A stretch of DNA of 64,000 nucleotides, from assembly GCA_016463765.1 (NCBI GenBank), contig JAEMQS010000004.1:41434-105433 (forward strand), read 5' to 3'. Within the stretch, counting starts at the first letter, position 1. Every line of letters begins with the position of its first letter. Of this stretch, positions 16,109 to 23,950 are shown in pieces. Source of the DNA: Solirubrobacteraceae bacterium (lineage in GTDB: Bacteria; Actinomycetota; Thermoleophilia; Solirubrobacterales; Solirubrobacteraceae). The position numbers and the translations under genes were made by a program. The notes beneath the pieces are model-generated. The model was not told where the DNA came from. It searched no databases and saw nothing but the letters and a program-made list of their open reading frames with translations.

Positions 16109-16833
16109 CGTAGGAGCTCCAGCAGGAGACCGTGCGCGAGCTCGCGGATCGGGGCGTTACCGGCGAGCCCGTGCAGCCGGCTGACAGAGACGGCGGGGGA
16201 GACGATCGACAGCAGCGGCGTCGCGTCGGGCCGCGCGGCGGCGTCGCCAGTGGGGTCGCAGAGCACGAGGCCTTGCGCCCGTACCGAGCGTGCCGCGGAG
16301 GCCGCTGGAGAGCTGAGCACGGCGGCGGCTACTCTCAGGTCACGCCGCGCGTCGGCCACCCAGATGACGCGGTCGGCGAGCTCGGCGGCATCGAAGGCGG
16401 GGCTTCCGACACTCCCGGCGTCGATGACCGTGAGCGTCTGCTCGGCACGGGCCGCATCGAGCAGGTCGCGCAACGCCATGTCGATCGGTTCGGGCGCGGG
16501 GCATGCGGCTGGAGCGCAGACGGTTACCCCGTCGCGCGCGTACAGCGACCCGGCCGGGACGATCCCCCTCGCACGCGCGTCGGCGAGATCGGCCAGCGAC
16601 ACCCTGGTCTCTTGGCCTAAGTGCGCGGCAAGCCCGCCGACATGCCCCGCGTCTGCGAGGAACACCCGCCCATGGGCCAGCACAGCACGGGCCGAGGCGA
16701 GTTCAACGGCGACGGTGGTCGTCCCGGCTCCGCCGTGTAGCCCGCAGATCGCGACGACCGCCCCGTGTGTCTGCGCGCGGCCGGGGTGCGTGTGTGATTG
16801 ACGAGCGGCGTCAGTCCCGCAGAGCGTCTCCAT
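16105..16833 (-). CDS. ParA/TadZ-like P-loop protein with atypical Walker A
   Basis: 242 residues. The motif ICGLHGGAGTTTVAVELA is the deviant Walker A of the ParA/MinD/TadZ family, but the Lys normally before the first Thr (GKT) is Thr, as in some TadZ and CpaE proteins. A later strand TVIDAG takes the Walker B place. The start is uncertain: ATG 16833 has no clear ribosome site and the N-terminus overlaps the nuclease remnant. Coupled to the SpoIIM-like gene. Probably a localisation factor rather than an active ATPase. Confidence 0.6.
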   Translation of the reverse strand: METLCGTDAARQSHTHPGRAQTHGAVVAICGLHGGAGTTTVAVELASARAVLAHGRVFLADAGHVGGLAAHLGQETRVSLADLADARARGIVPAGSLYARDGVTVCAPAACPAPEPIDMALRDLLDAARAEQTLTVIDAGSVGSPAFDAAELADRVIWVADARRDLRVAAAVLSSPAASAARSVRAQGLVLCDPTGDAAARPDATPLLSIVSPAVSVSRLHGLAGNAPIRELAHGLLLELLR

Positions 16834-17272
16834 GCGGGTTGGTGGCCGCGCTCGCCGGTCTCGCGCAGATGTCGAAGACTGTCGTCGCGCGGCGGCCGTT
16901 CAAGGCGCGCGCCGTGGTGGGCGGAGCGTCCCGCGCGGAACGCTGGCCGCTACGAGGCTCGGTGGAAGTCGCCGTCGCAGTGCCGCCAGGCGCCGCGGCC
17001 CTTCGTCTTCGCGTCCTGGCGGCTGCCTGGTAGGCGGCGGTGCGGGTGAACGGTTTGCCGTCGTAGACGTAGACGTCCGCCCATCCGCTCCCGACCATCT
17101 TGCGGTTGATGTCGCCGTCGGTGGAGACGTAGGCGACCATACGCCCGTTATCTGCTGCCATCAAACCACGGATCTGGCCTGGCCCCGGGCGCGTGGCGGA
17201 TCTTGCGTTGCGAACGGCGTTCGCAACGGTCTCGGTGTGCGGTAAGAAGCATGCTCGTGTGAGTTGGAGCAA
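16811..17272 (-). pseudogene. Thermonuclease (SNase-like) remnant
   Basis: Residues translated from about 17140 to 17000 match the C-terminal half of staphylococcal-nuclease domains: NGRMVAYVSTDG, then NRKMVGSGWADVYVY. The N-terminal half with the GIDTPE-type catalytic region is not found in any frame upstream to 17400. The 3' part is low-complexity and overlaps the ParA-like start. It is most likely a decayed or truncated nuclease gene at the end of the element. Confidence 0.5.
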
Positions 17273-17613
17273 GCAACGGCTGCTCTCGTGCGCCGACGTC
17301 GGCGGCTTCAGGCGGCGCTCGGAAGAGCGTGTCGATCTCTGGTATCGGGTCGTGCCTGCAAGAGACGCGGATGGACCTCGCCATAGCGTCCCGTAGCAAT
17401 CGTGGCTAGGGGGTAGGTACCGATAGCGTTCGGGCGGCGGCTCGCCCGGGATTCGAGCCCCCGAGCGGGTGCGGACGTGGTTCCGTAGACGTGGCTTCGG
17501 CCCTTCAGGGTATCCGTCGCAGCATGATGGAAGCTGCCCCTACTAGTGCACCCGGAAGCTCCCTGTCCCTCAACGCAACAGGACCGGCGACACCGGGAAC
17601 ACGCCCTGCCAAC
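17273..17613. other. Gene-free stretch at the possible element end
   Basis: No gene is supported. A GC-rich region around 17440-17480 has a tRNA-T-arm-like string (GGGATTCGAGCCCC) but cannot be folded into a tRNA. It marks the change from element genes to the ArsR-controlled operons and may contain the right junction. Confidence 0.35.
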
Positions 17614-17623
17614 CTAGGCAGGG
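17604..17623 (-). terminator. Hairpin at the end of the MFS gene
   Basis: CCCTGCC (17604-17610) and GGCAGGG (17617-17623) form a 7-bp stem with a 6-nt loop across the stop codon of the transporter gene, ending the leftward operon. Confidence 0.45.
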
Positions 17624-18924
17624 CCCCGGGCGCGATGCACCGCCGCTGGCGGGCGACGACCCCGTGCCGGCACAGCCGCCGGCTCGGGGCGCCAGAGCCA
17701 CGCGGCCGCGACCACCGCCAGCATGGCGACGGTCCCGAGCAGTACGGAAACGGTGTCGATGCCCAGGAGCGCGCCGAGCACCCCGGCGATCGGATACGTC
17801 GCAAGCCAGCACGCATGCGACAGGGAGAACTGCGCAGCGAACAGCGCTGGGCGATCGGCACGATCCGCGGATCGCTGGATGAGCCGTCCTGCAGGGGTCT
17901 GGATGAGCGAGAGGCCGATGCCCATCGCGAGCCAGATCGCCAGTAGCGGCACGTAGCCGGGGACGACGGACAGCACGCCGAGGCTCCCCGCGACCACGAA
18001 ACCCCCGGCGAGCATCGCGCGACGGTCGCTGGTCCGCTCGAGGACACGCGGCATGGCCAGCGCCACGGCCATCGACCCGGCACCCGCGGCAGCCAGGGCC
18101 ACGGCGACCTCGGACGGGCCGAGGTCGAACCGGTCCCGGACGAGGACCACGGTGTTGACGATGACCATCGCACTGCCGGCGGCCGCGGCGAGGTTGAGCG
18201 CCAGCAGGCCGCGCAGGCGCGGGGTGCCGAGGTATGCGCGGATGCCCTCCGTCGCCCGGGCGACCAGCCGGGCGCGTGGCGCGGTGCGTCGGGGCGCATC
18301 CGGCACCGCGGTCGTCAGCACGAGCAGCGCGGACGCGCCGAAGGCCACGGCATTGAGCACGAACAGCTCGCTGAAGGCCACCACCAGCAGGAGGACGCCC
18401 GCCAGCACGGGGCTGAGTAGCTCCTGCAGGTCGTAGGCCAGGCGGGACAGGGACAGCGCCGCGGTGTAGCGCTCCTCGTCGGGCAGCACGTCGGGGATGG
18501 CCGCCTGGAAGGCCGGGGTGAAGCCGGCCGAGCAGGCGTTCAACGCGAACACCAGCACCAGGACCTGCCAGATCTCGGTCACAAAGGGCAGGAGGAGGAC
18601 AACGCCGGCGCGCGCGATGTCGAGGCCGACGAGCAGGCGGCGCCGGGGCAGCCGGTCGGCGAACGCGGCCGCGATCGGCGCCAGCACGACGTAGGCGACC
18701 ATCTTCAGCGCGAAGGCCGCACCCAGGACCGCGCCCGCGTTGCGTCCCGACAGCTCGTAGGCCAGGAGGCCGAGCGCGACGGTCGAGACGCCGGTGCCGA
18801 CGAGCGCGACGACCTGCGCGGCGAACAGGCGGCGGTACGTCGCGTCTGCGAGCGGCTCCAGCAGCCGCGCCGGAGGGGTGTCCGGGCCGCCGTGGGCAGG
18901 TGCGGGGTGAGCGCCGTCAGCCAT
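17614..18924 (-). CDS. MFS efflux transporter
   Basis: 436 residues with about 12 hydrophobic segments. The TM2-TM3 loop motif ADRLPRRRLL matches the family pattern DRxGRR, and the order of segments resembles the enterobactin exporter/MFS_3 branch. It is the last gene of the leftward ArsR operon and overlaps the start of the upstream envelope-protein end by 8 nt. Export of a metal complex or another inducer of the ArsR repressor is inferred from the operon; the substrate cannot be read from the sequence. Confidence 0.85.
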   Translation of the reverse strand: MADGAHPAPAHGGPDTPPARLLEPLADATYRRLFAAQVVALVGTGVSTVALGLLAYELSGRNAGAVLGAAFALKMVAYVVLAPIAAAFADRLPRRRLLVGLDIARAGVVLLLPFVTEIWQVLVLVFALNACSAGFTPAFQAAIPDVLPDEERYTAALSLSRLAYDLQELLSPVLAGVLLLVVAFSELFVLNAVAFGASALLVLTTAVPDAPRRTAPRARLVARATEGIRAYLGTPRLRGLLALNLAAAAGSAMVIVNTVVLVRDRFDLGPSEVAVALAAAGAGSMAVALAMPRVLERTSDRRAMLAGGFVVAGSLGVLSVVPGYVPLLAIWLAMGIGLSLIQTPAGRLIQRSADRADRPALFAAQFSLSHACWLATYPIAGVLGALLGIDTVSVLLGTVAMLAVVAAAWLWRPEPAAVPARGRRPPAAVHRARGPA

Positions 18925-19297
18925 CCTTGCTGTTCGCCGGGGCGTCTTCCTTGAAGCGCGCGTAGCGCCGGCCGGCCGATCGTTCGTAGTAGATGCGCGT
19001 GGGGAGCGCGACTGACGAGTGCGACTGCATGTGCGCGATGTCGAAGTACTGCGCGTCCGCCGGGCGGATCGTGAAGGTCAGGGCGCCGCGCTCGGCGCTC
19101 CCGAACGGCTCGAGCACGAGGCGGTCGTCCTCGACCACGGTGAGCGTCCCGTCGGCGTAGGCCATCGTCGAGAGGCCCGGAGGAGGGTCGGGCGCCTGGC
19201 CTGGGCCCAGAAACAGGAACAGGAGCACGCTGCAGCCCGCCGCGACGCCCAGCAGGGCGGCGTTGCGCCGCCACGTCGTCCCGCGCGGTCGGCTCAT
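18917..19297 (-). CDS. Membrane-anchored envelope protein of an unnamed family (copy 1)
   Basis: 126 residues: a basic start, one membrane anchor (about 14-30) and a ~85-residue outside domain. The domain shares long blocks with the protein at 20427-20885: DGTLTVVE, RLVLEPF, DIAHMQSHSSVALPTRIYY and KEDAPANS. The Met/His-containing core (HMQSH) could bind copper, but this is a guess. It is cotranslated with the ArsR gene (ATGA) and the MFS gene. No known domain name. Confidence 0.65.
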   Translation of the reverse strand: MSRPRGTTWRRNAALLGVAAGCSVLLFLFLGPGQAPDPPPGLSTMAYADGTLTVVEDDRLVLEPFGSAERGALTFTIRPADAQYFDIAHMQSHSSVALPTRIYYERSAGRRYARFKEDAPANSKDG

Positions 19298-19665
19298 GCG
19301 CTTGCCGCGGCTTCGGCGGCCACGGCCGACTCGGTGGCATCCTCGCGGTGCTCCTGGTGGTGGCGGATCGCGGCGAGGAGCGCGGGGAGGTGGTGGCTGT
19401 ACAGGCGGTAGTGGTGGTGGCGCCCGTCGCGCCGGACGGCGACGAAGCGCAGGTCGCGCAGCACCCGCAGCTGCTGGGAGGCGAGCGTCTGGCTGAGCTG
19501 TGTGGCCTCGGCGAGCTGTTCCACGGTCCGCTCCCCTTCCAGCAGCGCCCACAGGAGGCGAATGCGGCTCCCTGTTCCGAACGCGCGCATCGCGTTGGCG
19601 AGTGCGTCGGCGTCGTCGTGCGCGAGCGGCGCGGTCGCAGGGCGATGCTCGAGCGGATGGGCCAT
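19294..19665 (-). CDS. ArsR/SmtB-family repressor
   Basis: 123 residues from ATG 19665. The winged helix is typical: GTGSRIRLLWALLEGERTV, LAEATQLSQTLASQQLRVLR, then a wing VRRDGRHHHYRLY. A His-rich C-terminus (HHLPALLAAIRHHQEHRED) resembles the alpha5 metal site of SmtB/CzrA-type sensors for Zn or related ions. It heads the leftward operon and faces a palindrome in the divergent promoter, so it probably represses both directions and releases on metal binding. Confidence 0.88.
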   Translation of the reverse strand: MAHPLEHRPATAPLAHDDADALANAMRAFGTGSRIRLLWALLEGERTVEQLAEATQLSQTLASQQLRVLRDLRFVAVRRDGRHHHYRLYSHHLPALLAAIRHHQEHREDATESAVAAEAAASA

Positions 19666-19684
19666 GTGCACAACAATAATGCAT

Positions 19685-19700
19685 ATGCACAGATGTGCAT
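19685..19700. promoter_or_regulatory. ArsR-type operator
   Basis: ATGCACA (19685-19691) and TGTGCAT (19694-19700) are perfect 7-nt arms with a GA centre in the only AT-rich part of the divergent promoter, 20 nt from the ArsR ATG and 18 nt from the rightward start. This size and position suit an ArsR/SmtB dimer. Confidence 0.6.
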
Positions 19701-19718
19701 GCGTTATCCTCCCGTTCC

Positions 19719-20309
19719 GTGAGCCGCTGGGCCTACATGCTTCGTGCTGCCGCATTCCTCACGGGAGGCGCGTACGCCGTCCACCAGTTGCGCTACTTGG
19801 TGAGCTTCGGCTCGCACGCTGACGAGGCGCTGCACCATCACGGCCACGGCTACCTCTCGGCAGTTGCCCCGCTCGTGACACTCGCGGTGGCCGCCGCCAT
19901 CGGTTGGGTGCTCTGGTCGGTGATGCGCCCGGCCCGGTCGGACGTGCCGCACGTGCGGTTCCGCCGGGCGTGGGCGCTGTCCAGCGTGTGCCTGGTCTCG
20001 GTCTACACCGTCCAGGAACTTCTGGAGGGACAGTTCTCCCACGGCCACCCCGAGGGGCTGGCGGGCGTCTTCGGCCAGGGCGGCTGGACGGCTGTGCCGA
20101 TGGCAATCCTCGTCGGCGTCGTAGTCGCGGCCGTCCTACGGGTCTCCCATGCGGTCGAACGCGCTGCCCCGCCGGTCCTCCTGGCCGCGCCCCGCGTGGA
20201 CGCGTGGGTGCCCGGGCTTGTCGTGGTGCCCGCCGGTCCGCTGCCGCGGCCAGCGCTCTCGCCTCTGGCGCTTCGCCGCGCCGGGCGCGCACCACCCCGC
20301 GATCGCTGA
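19719..20309 (+). CDS. Four-segment membrane protein with His-rich loop
   Basis: 196 residues from GTG 19719 (MSRWAYMLRAAAF); the ATG eight codons earlier lies against the operator. About four hydrophobic segments are seen, with histidines in the first loop (HADEALHHHGHGY) and in a later loop (QFSHGHPEG). The C-terminus is Pro/Arg-rich. It opens the rightward operon that ends with the fenitrothion-hydrolase-like protein. A metal-handling role is inferred from the histidines and ArsR control. Confidence 0.6.
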   Translation: MSRWAYMLRAAAFLTGGAYAVHQLRYLVSFGSHADEALHHHGHGYLSAVAPLVTLAVAAAIGWVLWSVMRPARSDVPHVRFRRAWALSSVCLVSVYTVQELLEGQFSHGHPEGLAGVFGQGGWTAVPMAILVGVVVAAVLRVSHAVERAAPPVLLAAPRVDAWVPGLVVVPAGPLPRPALSPLALRRAGRAPPRDR

Positions 20310-20426
20310 CTCCAGAGCCGCCCGCCGCCACGGCTGGGCCCTGTCAGCGACGCGCAGCCCCGTGCTGCGGGTCCGCGCCCCGGCGTCCTGCCGGCGGCGT
20401 CACGATCCCTATCCAGGAGCACGCAT

Positions 20427-20885
20427 ATGACCCAGTCCCCGTACACCGAGCCGCCCCGCCGGCCGCGTAACTCCAAGAAGTCGAACCGTCCGCGCATCAT
20501 CGCGGCGTCGGTCATCGGCCTCGTCGCCGTCGTCGGGCTCTTCATCCTGTTCAGCGGCAGCGCGGAGGAGACCGCCGCGCCGCCGGCCGCGATCACGAAC
20601 GCGACCGCCGACGGTGACGGCACCAACGAGGTGACCTACGTCGACGGCACACTGACGGTCGTGGAGAACACCCGCCTGGTGCTCCAGCCGTTCGATAGCA
20701 ACGAGGCAGAGATGGAGTTCGTCATCCAGGAGGAGGACGCGCCGAACTTCGACATCGCGCACATGCAGTCGCACTCCTCGGTGGCGCTGCCCACGCGCAT
20801 CTACTACCAGCGCGAGGGCGACACCCTGCTCGCCAAGTACAAGGAGGACGCGCCCGTCAACAGCCAGCAGCAGGAGGGTTCGTGA
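20427..20885 (+). CDS. Membrane-anchored envelope protein of an unnamed family (copy 2)
   Basis: 152 residues: a basic N-terminus, a membrane anchor (about 27-45), a Thr/Ala-rich linker and the same domain as the protein at 18917-19297 (DGTLTVVE, RLVLQPF, DIAHMQSHSSVALPTRIYY, YKEDAPVNS). It overlaps the following membrane gene by 4 nt. In the second such locus (49.5 kb) the membrane protein is instead preceded by a cupredoxin-like domain, which suggests the two outside domains do the same job. Confidence 0.65.
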   Translation: MTQSPYTEPPRRPRNSKKSNRPRIIAASVIGLVAVVGLFILFSGSAEETAAPPAAITNATADGDGTNEVTYVDGTLTVVENTRLVLQPFDSNEAEMEFVIQEEDAPNFDIAHMQSHSSVALPTRIYYQREGDTLLAKYKEDAPVNSQQQEGS

Positions 20886-22303
20886 CCCGCGCGCTGCGCG
20901 CCCTGGGCGCACTCGCGATAGCCGGCGCGGCCTGGCCCGCGGCGGCGGTCGCGCACGGCGTGCAGGGCCGGGCCGAGACGCCGATTCCGATCTCGGCGTT
21001 CTTCTGGGTCGGCGCCGTCGTGCTGGTGATCTCGTTCATCGGGCTGGGCATCGGCTGGTCGCAGTCGAAGTTCACGACGATCCCGTGGCGGCCGGTCGCG
21101 CCTGGGTTCGAACGGGTCGTGTCCTCGCGCGTCGTCGTGTGCGCCGGGCGGGCGCTGGTCCTGGGGGCCTTCGCCCTGCTGTTCGCCGCCGCGGCGTTCG
21201 GCTCGACCCGGTTGAACTCGAATATCGCTCCGGTGGCGATCTTTGTGTGCTGGTGGGTGGGCCTCGTCCCGTTCAAGGTGCTGTTCGGCAACGTGTGGGA
21301 CCAGATCAACCCGTGGCTGACCATGGCCCGCCTGCTGCGGCTGCACGACGAGACCAAGCGCGAGCTGCCCGGCTGGGTCGGGTGGTGGCCGGCGGCGCTG
21401 CTGCTCATCGGCTGGGCGTGGATCGAGCTGGTCTATCCCACGACGGCCCGTCCGCGGCTGATCGCGGGCTGGATGGCGGCCTACACGCTGCTGACGCTCG
21501 CGGGGATGTGGCGCTACGGCGTCCGGCGGTGGCTCGACAACGGCGAGATGTTCAGCGTCTACACGTCGGTCCTCGCCACCATGTCGCCGTGGGAGCACCG
21601 TGAGATCGACGGCCGGCGGCGGCTCGGCCTGCGCCCGCCGATCGTCGGCGTGACGTCGCTCGACGAGCGGCCGGCGCAGGTGGCGTTCATCGGGGCGCTC
21701 GTCGCCACGGTGAGCTTCGACGGCCTGAGCGGCAGCGACTTCTGGGCCCGCCGGGACGTCACCGCCGCCGAGCGGCTGATCGACCTCGGGATCGAGGGGT
21801 TCACTGCGGGCATCATCGTCGCGACGATCGGGCTGCTCGTCACCCTGACGGTGGTCATCGGCGCCTACCAGGCGGCGGCGTGGCTGTCTGCGCACATCGG
21901 GCGGTTCCCCGACGTGGGGGCCGCCGGCTCGGCGTTCATCCACACCCTGGTGCCGATCGCGCTGGCGTACTTCGTCGCGCACTACTTCACGCTGTTCGTG
22001 TTCTCCGGGCAGGACATCGTGCGGTTGATCTCAGACCCGTTCGGGAGCGGGGCGGACATCTTCGGCACCGCCGAGTTCCGCATCGACTTCCAGGCGGTAT
22101 CGCCGAACGCGATCTGGGCCGTCCAGGTCGGAGCGATCGTGATCGGTCACGTGATCGGGCTCGCCCTCGCGCACGACCGTGCGGTTGAACTCAGTCCGAC
22201 GCACCGGCTCGCGGTCGCCTCGCAGGGACCGATGCTGGTGCTCATGGTCGCGCTCACCGTGCTCGGTCTGTGGTCGCTGTCGGAGGGGATGGCGCGCATC
22301 TGA
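20882..22303 (+). CDS. Fenitrothion-hydrolase (FedB)-like polytopic membrane protein 1
   Basis: 473 residues with a signal peptide ending in AAVAHG and about ten membrane segments. It matches the protein at 49919-51328 throughout: the AHG start, VGxVPFKVLFGNVWDQINPW, PIALAYFVAHYFTLFVFSGQ, SDPFG.GADIFGTA and the final GHVIGLALAHDRA. Relatives are annotated as FedA/FedB fenitrothion hydrolase, but that activity is very unlikely to be the native role in this operon. GTG start overlapping the previous gene (GTGA). The conserved His and Trp residues in the membrane suggest metal or haem handling. Confidence 0.7.
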   Translation: MTRALRALGALAIAGAAWPAAAVAHGVQGRAETPIPISAFFWVGAVVLVISFIGLGIGWSQSKFTTIPWRPVAPGFERVVSSRVVVCAGRALVLGAFALLFAAAAFGSTRLNSNIAPVAIFVCWWVGLVPFKVLFGNVWDQINPWLTMARLLRLHDETKRELPGWVGWWPAALLLIGWAWIELVYPTTARPRLIAGWMAAYTLLTLAGMWRYGVRRWLDNGEMFSVYTSVLATMSPWEHREIDGRRRLGLRPPIVGVTSLDERPAQVAFIGALVATVSFDGLSGSDFWARRDVTAAERLIDLGIEGFTAGIIVATIGLLVTLTVVIGAYQAAAWLSAHIGRFPDVGAAGSAFIHTLVPIALAYFVAHYFTLFVFSGQDIVRLISDPFGSGADIFGTAEFRIDFQAVSPNAIWAVQVGAIVIGHVIGLALAHDRAVELSPTHRLAVASQGPMLVLMVALTVLGLWSLSEGMARI

Positions 22304-22333
22304 GTTCGGGTCGCGGCACGTGGGTCGTGCATC

Positions 22334-23182
22334 TCAGCGGCCGAAGACCATCTGGTCCAAGGGGGACCAGAAGGCTCTTCGTGCCGCTGCGGATGCCTTC
22401 AGCGGAGCGAAGTGGTCGGAGATCGACGGCTCGGTGACCCGGACGAGCCGTCGATCTTCAACGTTGGCCGCAGCGCTGACCATCTCCTGGGCGGGCGCTT
22501 CGCCGACCACCCCGTCGTTCGCGCCGGCGAGGGCGCGAAGGGCCAGATTCGCGCCAAGCTCGTCGAGCGGTGCGGCCGGGATGCCTCCGGGATAGCCGAG
22601 GATGGCCCGACCGGGGTAGACGGCGAAGATCCCGCGGACCCTCGGCATCTCAGGGTCGGCTGCGGTGGTGACCGCGAGATCCGCTGCGAGGGCGCCACCG
22701 GCCGAATGGCCCGCGAGGACCATGACGTCTCCCGCCGGCGTCAACTCGCGTAGGGCCCGCTCGAGGCCTCTGCGCGCTGCATCCCGCACGCCGGCGGGGT
22801 CAGCGCGTCGTGTGGTCTGGTACCGCGGCGCAACGACCGTGGCGCCGCGCCGCACGAGGTGGTCGATCCACGCGCGATAGTCGCGCACCGCGAGCCCCCA
22901 GCCGTGCAGGAAGACGACGACCGGTCGGGGATCGGACACGTCGCCGCGATAGGCGACGACTGCGGCATCGGCGCCGCGCCCGACATGCTGGCGCCGAATT
23001 GGCAGCGGTGCGCGGAGGGCGCGCACGATCCGTGGCGGGAATTGCATCTGCACCGACTCGACCAGTCGCTGCCGCTGGTCGCGTTCGGCTGCACTGCTCA
23101 GGACGTTGCCGGTGGCCGCGAGGGATCCGACGAGGACCGCGGCGACGGCCGTCGCGGTCACGAGCCGCCGACGGGGGGTCAT
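22334..23182 (-). CDS. Secreted alpha/beta hydrolase
   Basis: 282 residues with an N-terminal hydrophobic signal or anchor (about 7-26). The oxyanion motif FLHGWG, the nucleophile elbow GHSAGG and a late SDHFAPL (catalytic His) give a complete lipase/esterase-type triad; the Asp is probably in GANDGVV. The gene ends close to the end of the rightward operon and is read in the opposite direction. The methyltransferase upstream (gap of 9 nt) may be in the same transcript. Substrate unknown. Confidence 0.82.
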   Translation of the reverse strand: MTPRRRLVTATAVAAVLVGSLAATGNVLSSAAERDQRQRLVESVQMQFPPRIVRALRAPLPIRRQHVGRGADAAVVAYRGDVSDPRPVVVFLHGWGLAVRDYRAWIDHLVRRGATVVAPRYQTTRRADPAGVRDAARRGLERALRELTPAGDVMVLAGHSAGGALAADLAVTTAADPEMPRVRGIFAVYPGRAILGYPGGIPAAPLDELGANLALRALAGANDGVVGEAPAQEMVSAAANVEDRRLVRVTEPSISDHFAPLKASAAARRAFWSPLDQMVFGR

Positions 23183-23191
23183 CGCCCCGAT

Positions 23192-23887
23192 TTAGACCAG
23201 GGGACGGCGAGCATGCGCGAGGCCGCCCTCGTGATCGAGCACGCGAACCGAGACGTCGTCGAAGTGCGCGTCCAGCATCGCCTGCTGCCACCAGGAGGCC
23301 CGCACCGGGCTTTCCCAGCGGCCCGTGGCGACGCGCAACCCGTTGCGCGCCAAGCGCACGGCGCCGGCAGGACCCTTGCGCAGCATCGCCCGGACCTTCG
23401 CCTCGACCACCGCGCGGTCACGTGGATCGCGCGGGTCCAGCGTGAACATCATGTCGCCGAAGACGAGTCGTCCTCCGGGTCGGAGCACGCGCCTGGCCTC
23501 GGCGAGCGCCTGCAGCTTGCCTGCGTCATCGAGGTGGTGAAAGCAGTAGTTGGAGACCACTGCGTCGGCGAAACGGTCGACGATCGGAAGGCTCACGGCG
23601 GACCCGACGGCCACCTCGATCTGGTGTCCACCGGTCCGGGCCTTGGCGCGGAGGTACTCGCACATCGACGGGGAGATGTCCACCGCCCAGACCCGCGCTC
23701 CGCGGCGCGCGCTTTCGAGCGACAGCAGCCCGGTCCCCGCGCCGACATCAACCACACACTCGTCTGGCTGAATCTCGGCAAGGTCAATGATCCTGTCGCG
23801 CAGATGCTGAAAGCCTGGGCTGCGCGCCACGATCTCCGCCTGTGAGACGTGTGCGTCCCAGTTCTTGGTGTTCGCGGGTATCAGCAT
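23192..23887 (-). CDS. Class I SAM-dependent methyltransferase
   Basis: 231 residues from ATG 23887, where the ribosome site GTAGGAG is also the right half of a BlaI-1-type palindrome. Motif I is VVDVGAGTGLLSLE, motif II AVDISPSMCEYL, followed by VVSNYCFHHLDD and RVLRPGGRLVFGD, typical of Methyltransf_11/25 enzymes. Divergent from the C39-like gene across two operators. As part of the module-1 set it may modify a lipid, quinone or envelope sugar; the substrate is not visible. Confidence 0.85.
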   Translation of the reverse strand: MLIPANTKNWDAHVSQAEIVARSPGFQHLRDRIIDLAEIQPDECVVDVGAGTGLLSLESARRGARVWAVDISPSMCEYLRAKARTGGHQIEVAVGSAVSLPIVDRFADAVVSNYCFHHLDDAGKLQALAEARRVLRPGGRLVFGDMMFTLDPRDPRDRAVVEAKVRAMLRKGPAGAVRLARNGLRVATGRWESPVRASWWQQAMLDAHFDDVSVRVLDHEGGLAHARRPLV

Positions 23888-23893
23888 TCGTTC

Positions 23894-23910
23894 TCCTACG
23901 TTGCGTCGGA
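23894..23910. promoter_or_regulatory. BlaI-1-type operator, one mismatch
   Basis: TCCTACG-TTG-CGTCGGA, one base off the perfect palindrome. It overlaps the ribosome site of the leftward methyltransferase. Its centre lies 32 bp (about three helical turns) from the next site, so two repressor dimers would sit on the same face of DNA. Confidence 0.75.
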
Positions 23911-23925
23911 GGACTGTAGCCCATC

Positions 23926-23942
23926 TCCTACGTTGCGTAGGA
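23926..23942. promoter_or_regulatory. BlaI-1-type operator, perfect
   Basis: TCCTACG-TTG-CGTAGGA, a perfect 17-nt palindrome. Its right half provides the ribosome site for the C39-like gene start at GTG 23951 and its last base is the A of an alternative ATG at 23942. Confidence 0.85.
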
Positions 23943-23950
23943 TGTGCCGG

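Noticed and set aside
17440..17480. tRNA-like T-arm (GGGATTCGAGCCCC)
   Set aside because: No matching acceptor or anticodon arms on either strand; the stem has a mismatch. Kept only as a remark on the possible junction.
20882..22303. True fenitrothion (pesticide) hydrolase
   Set aside because: Only the overall family pattern agrees; operon context and the paralogue with a cupredoxin partner point to metal-related function.
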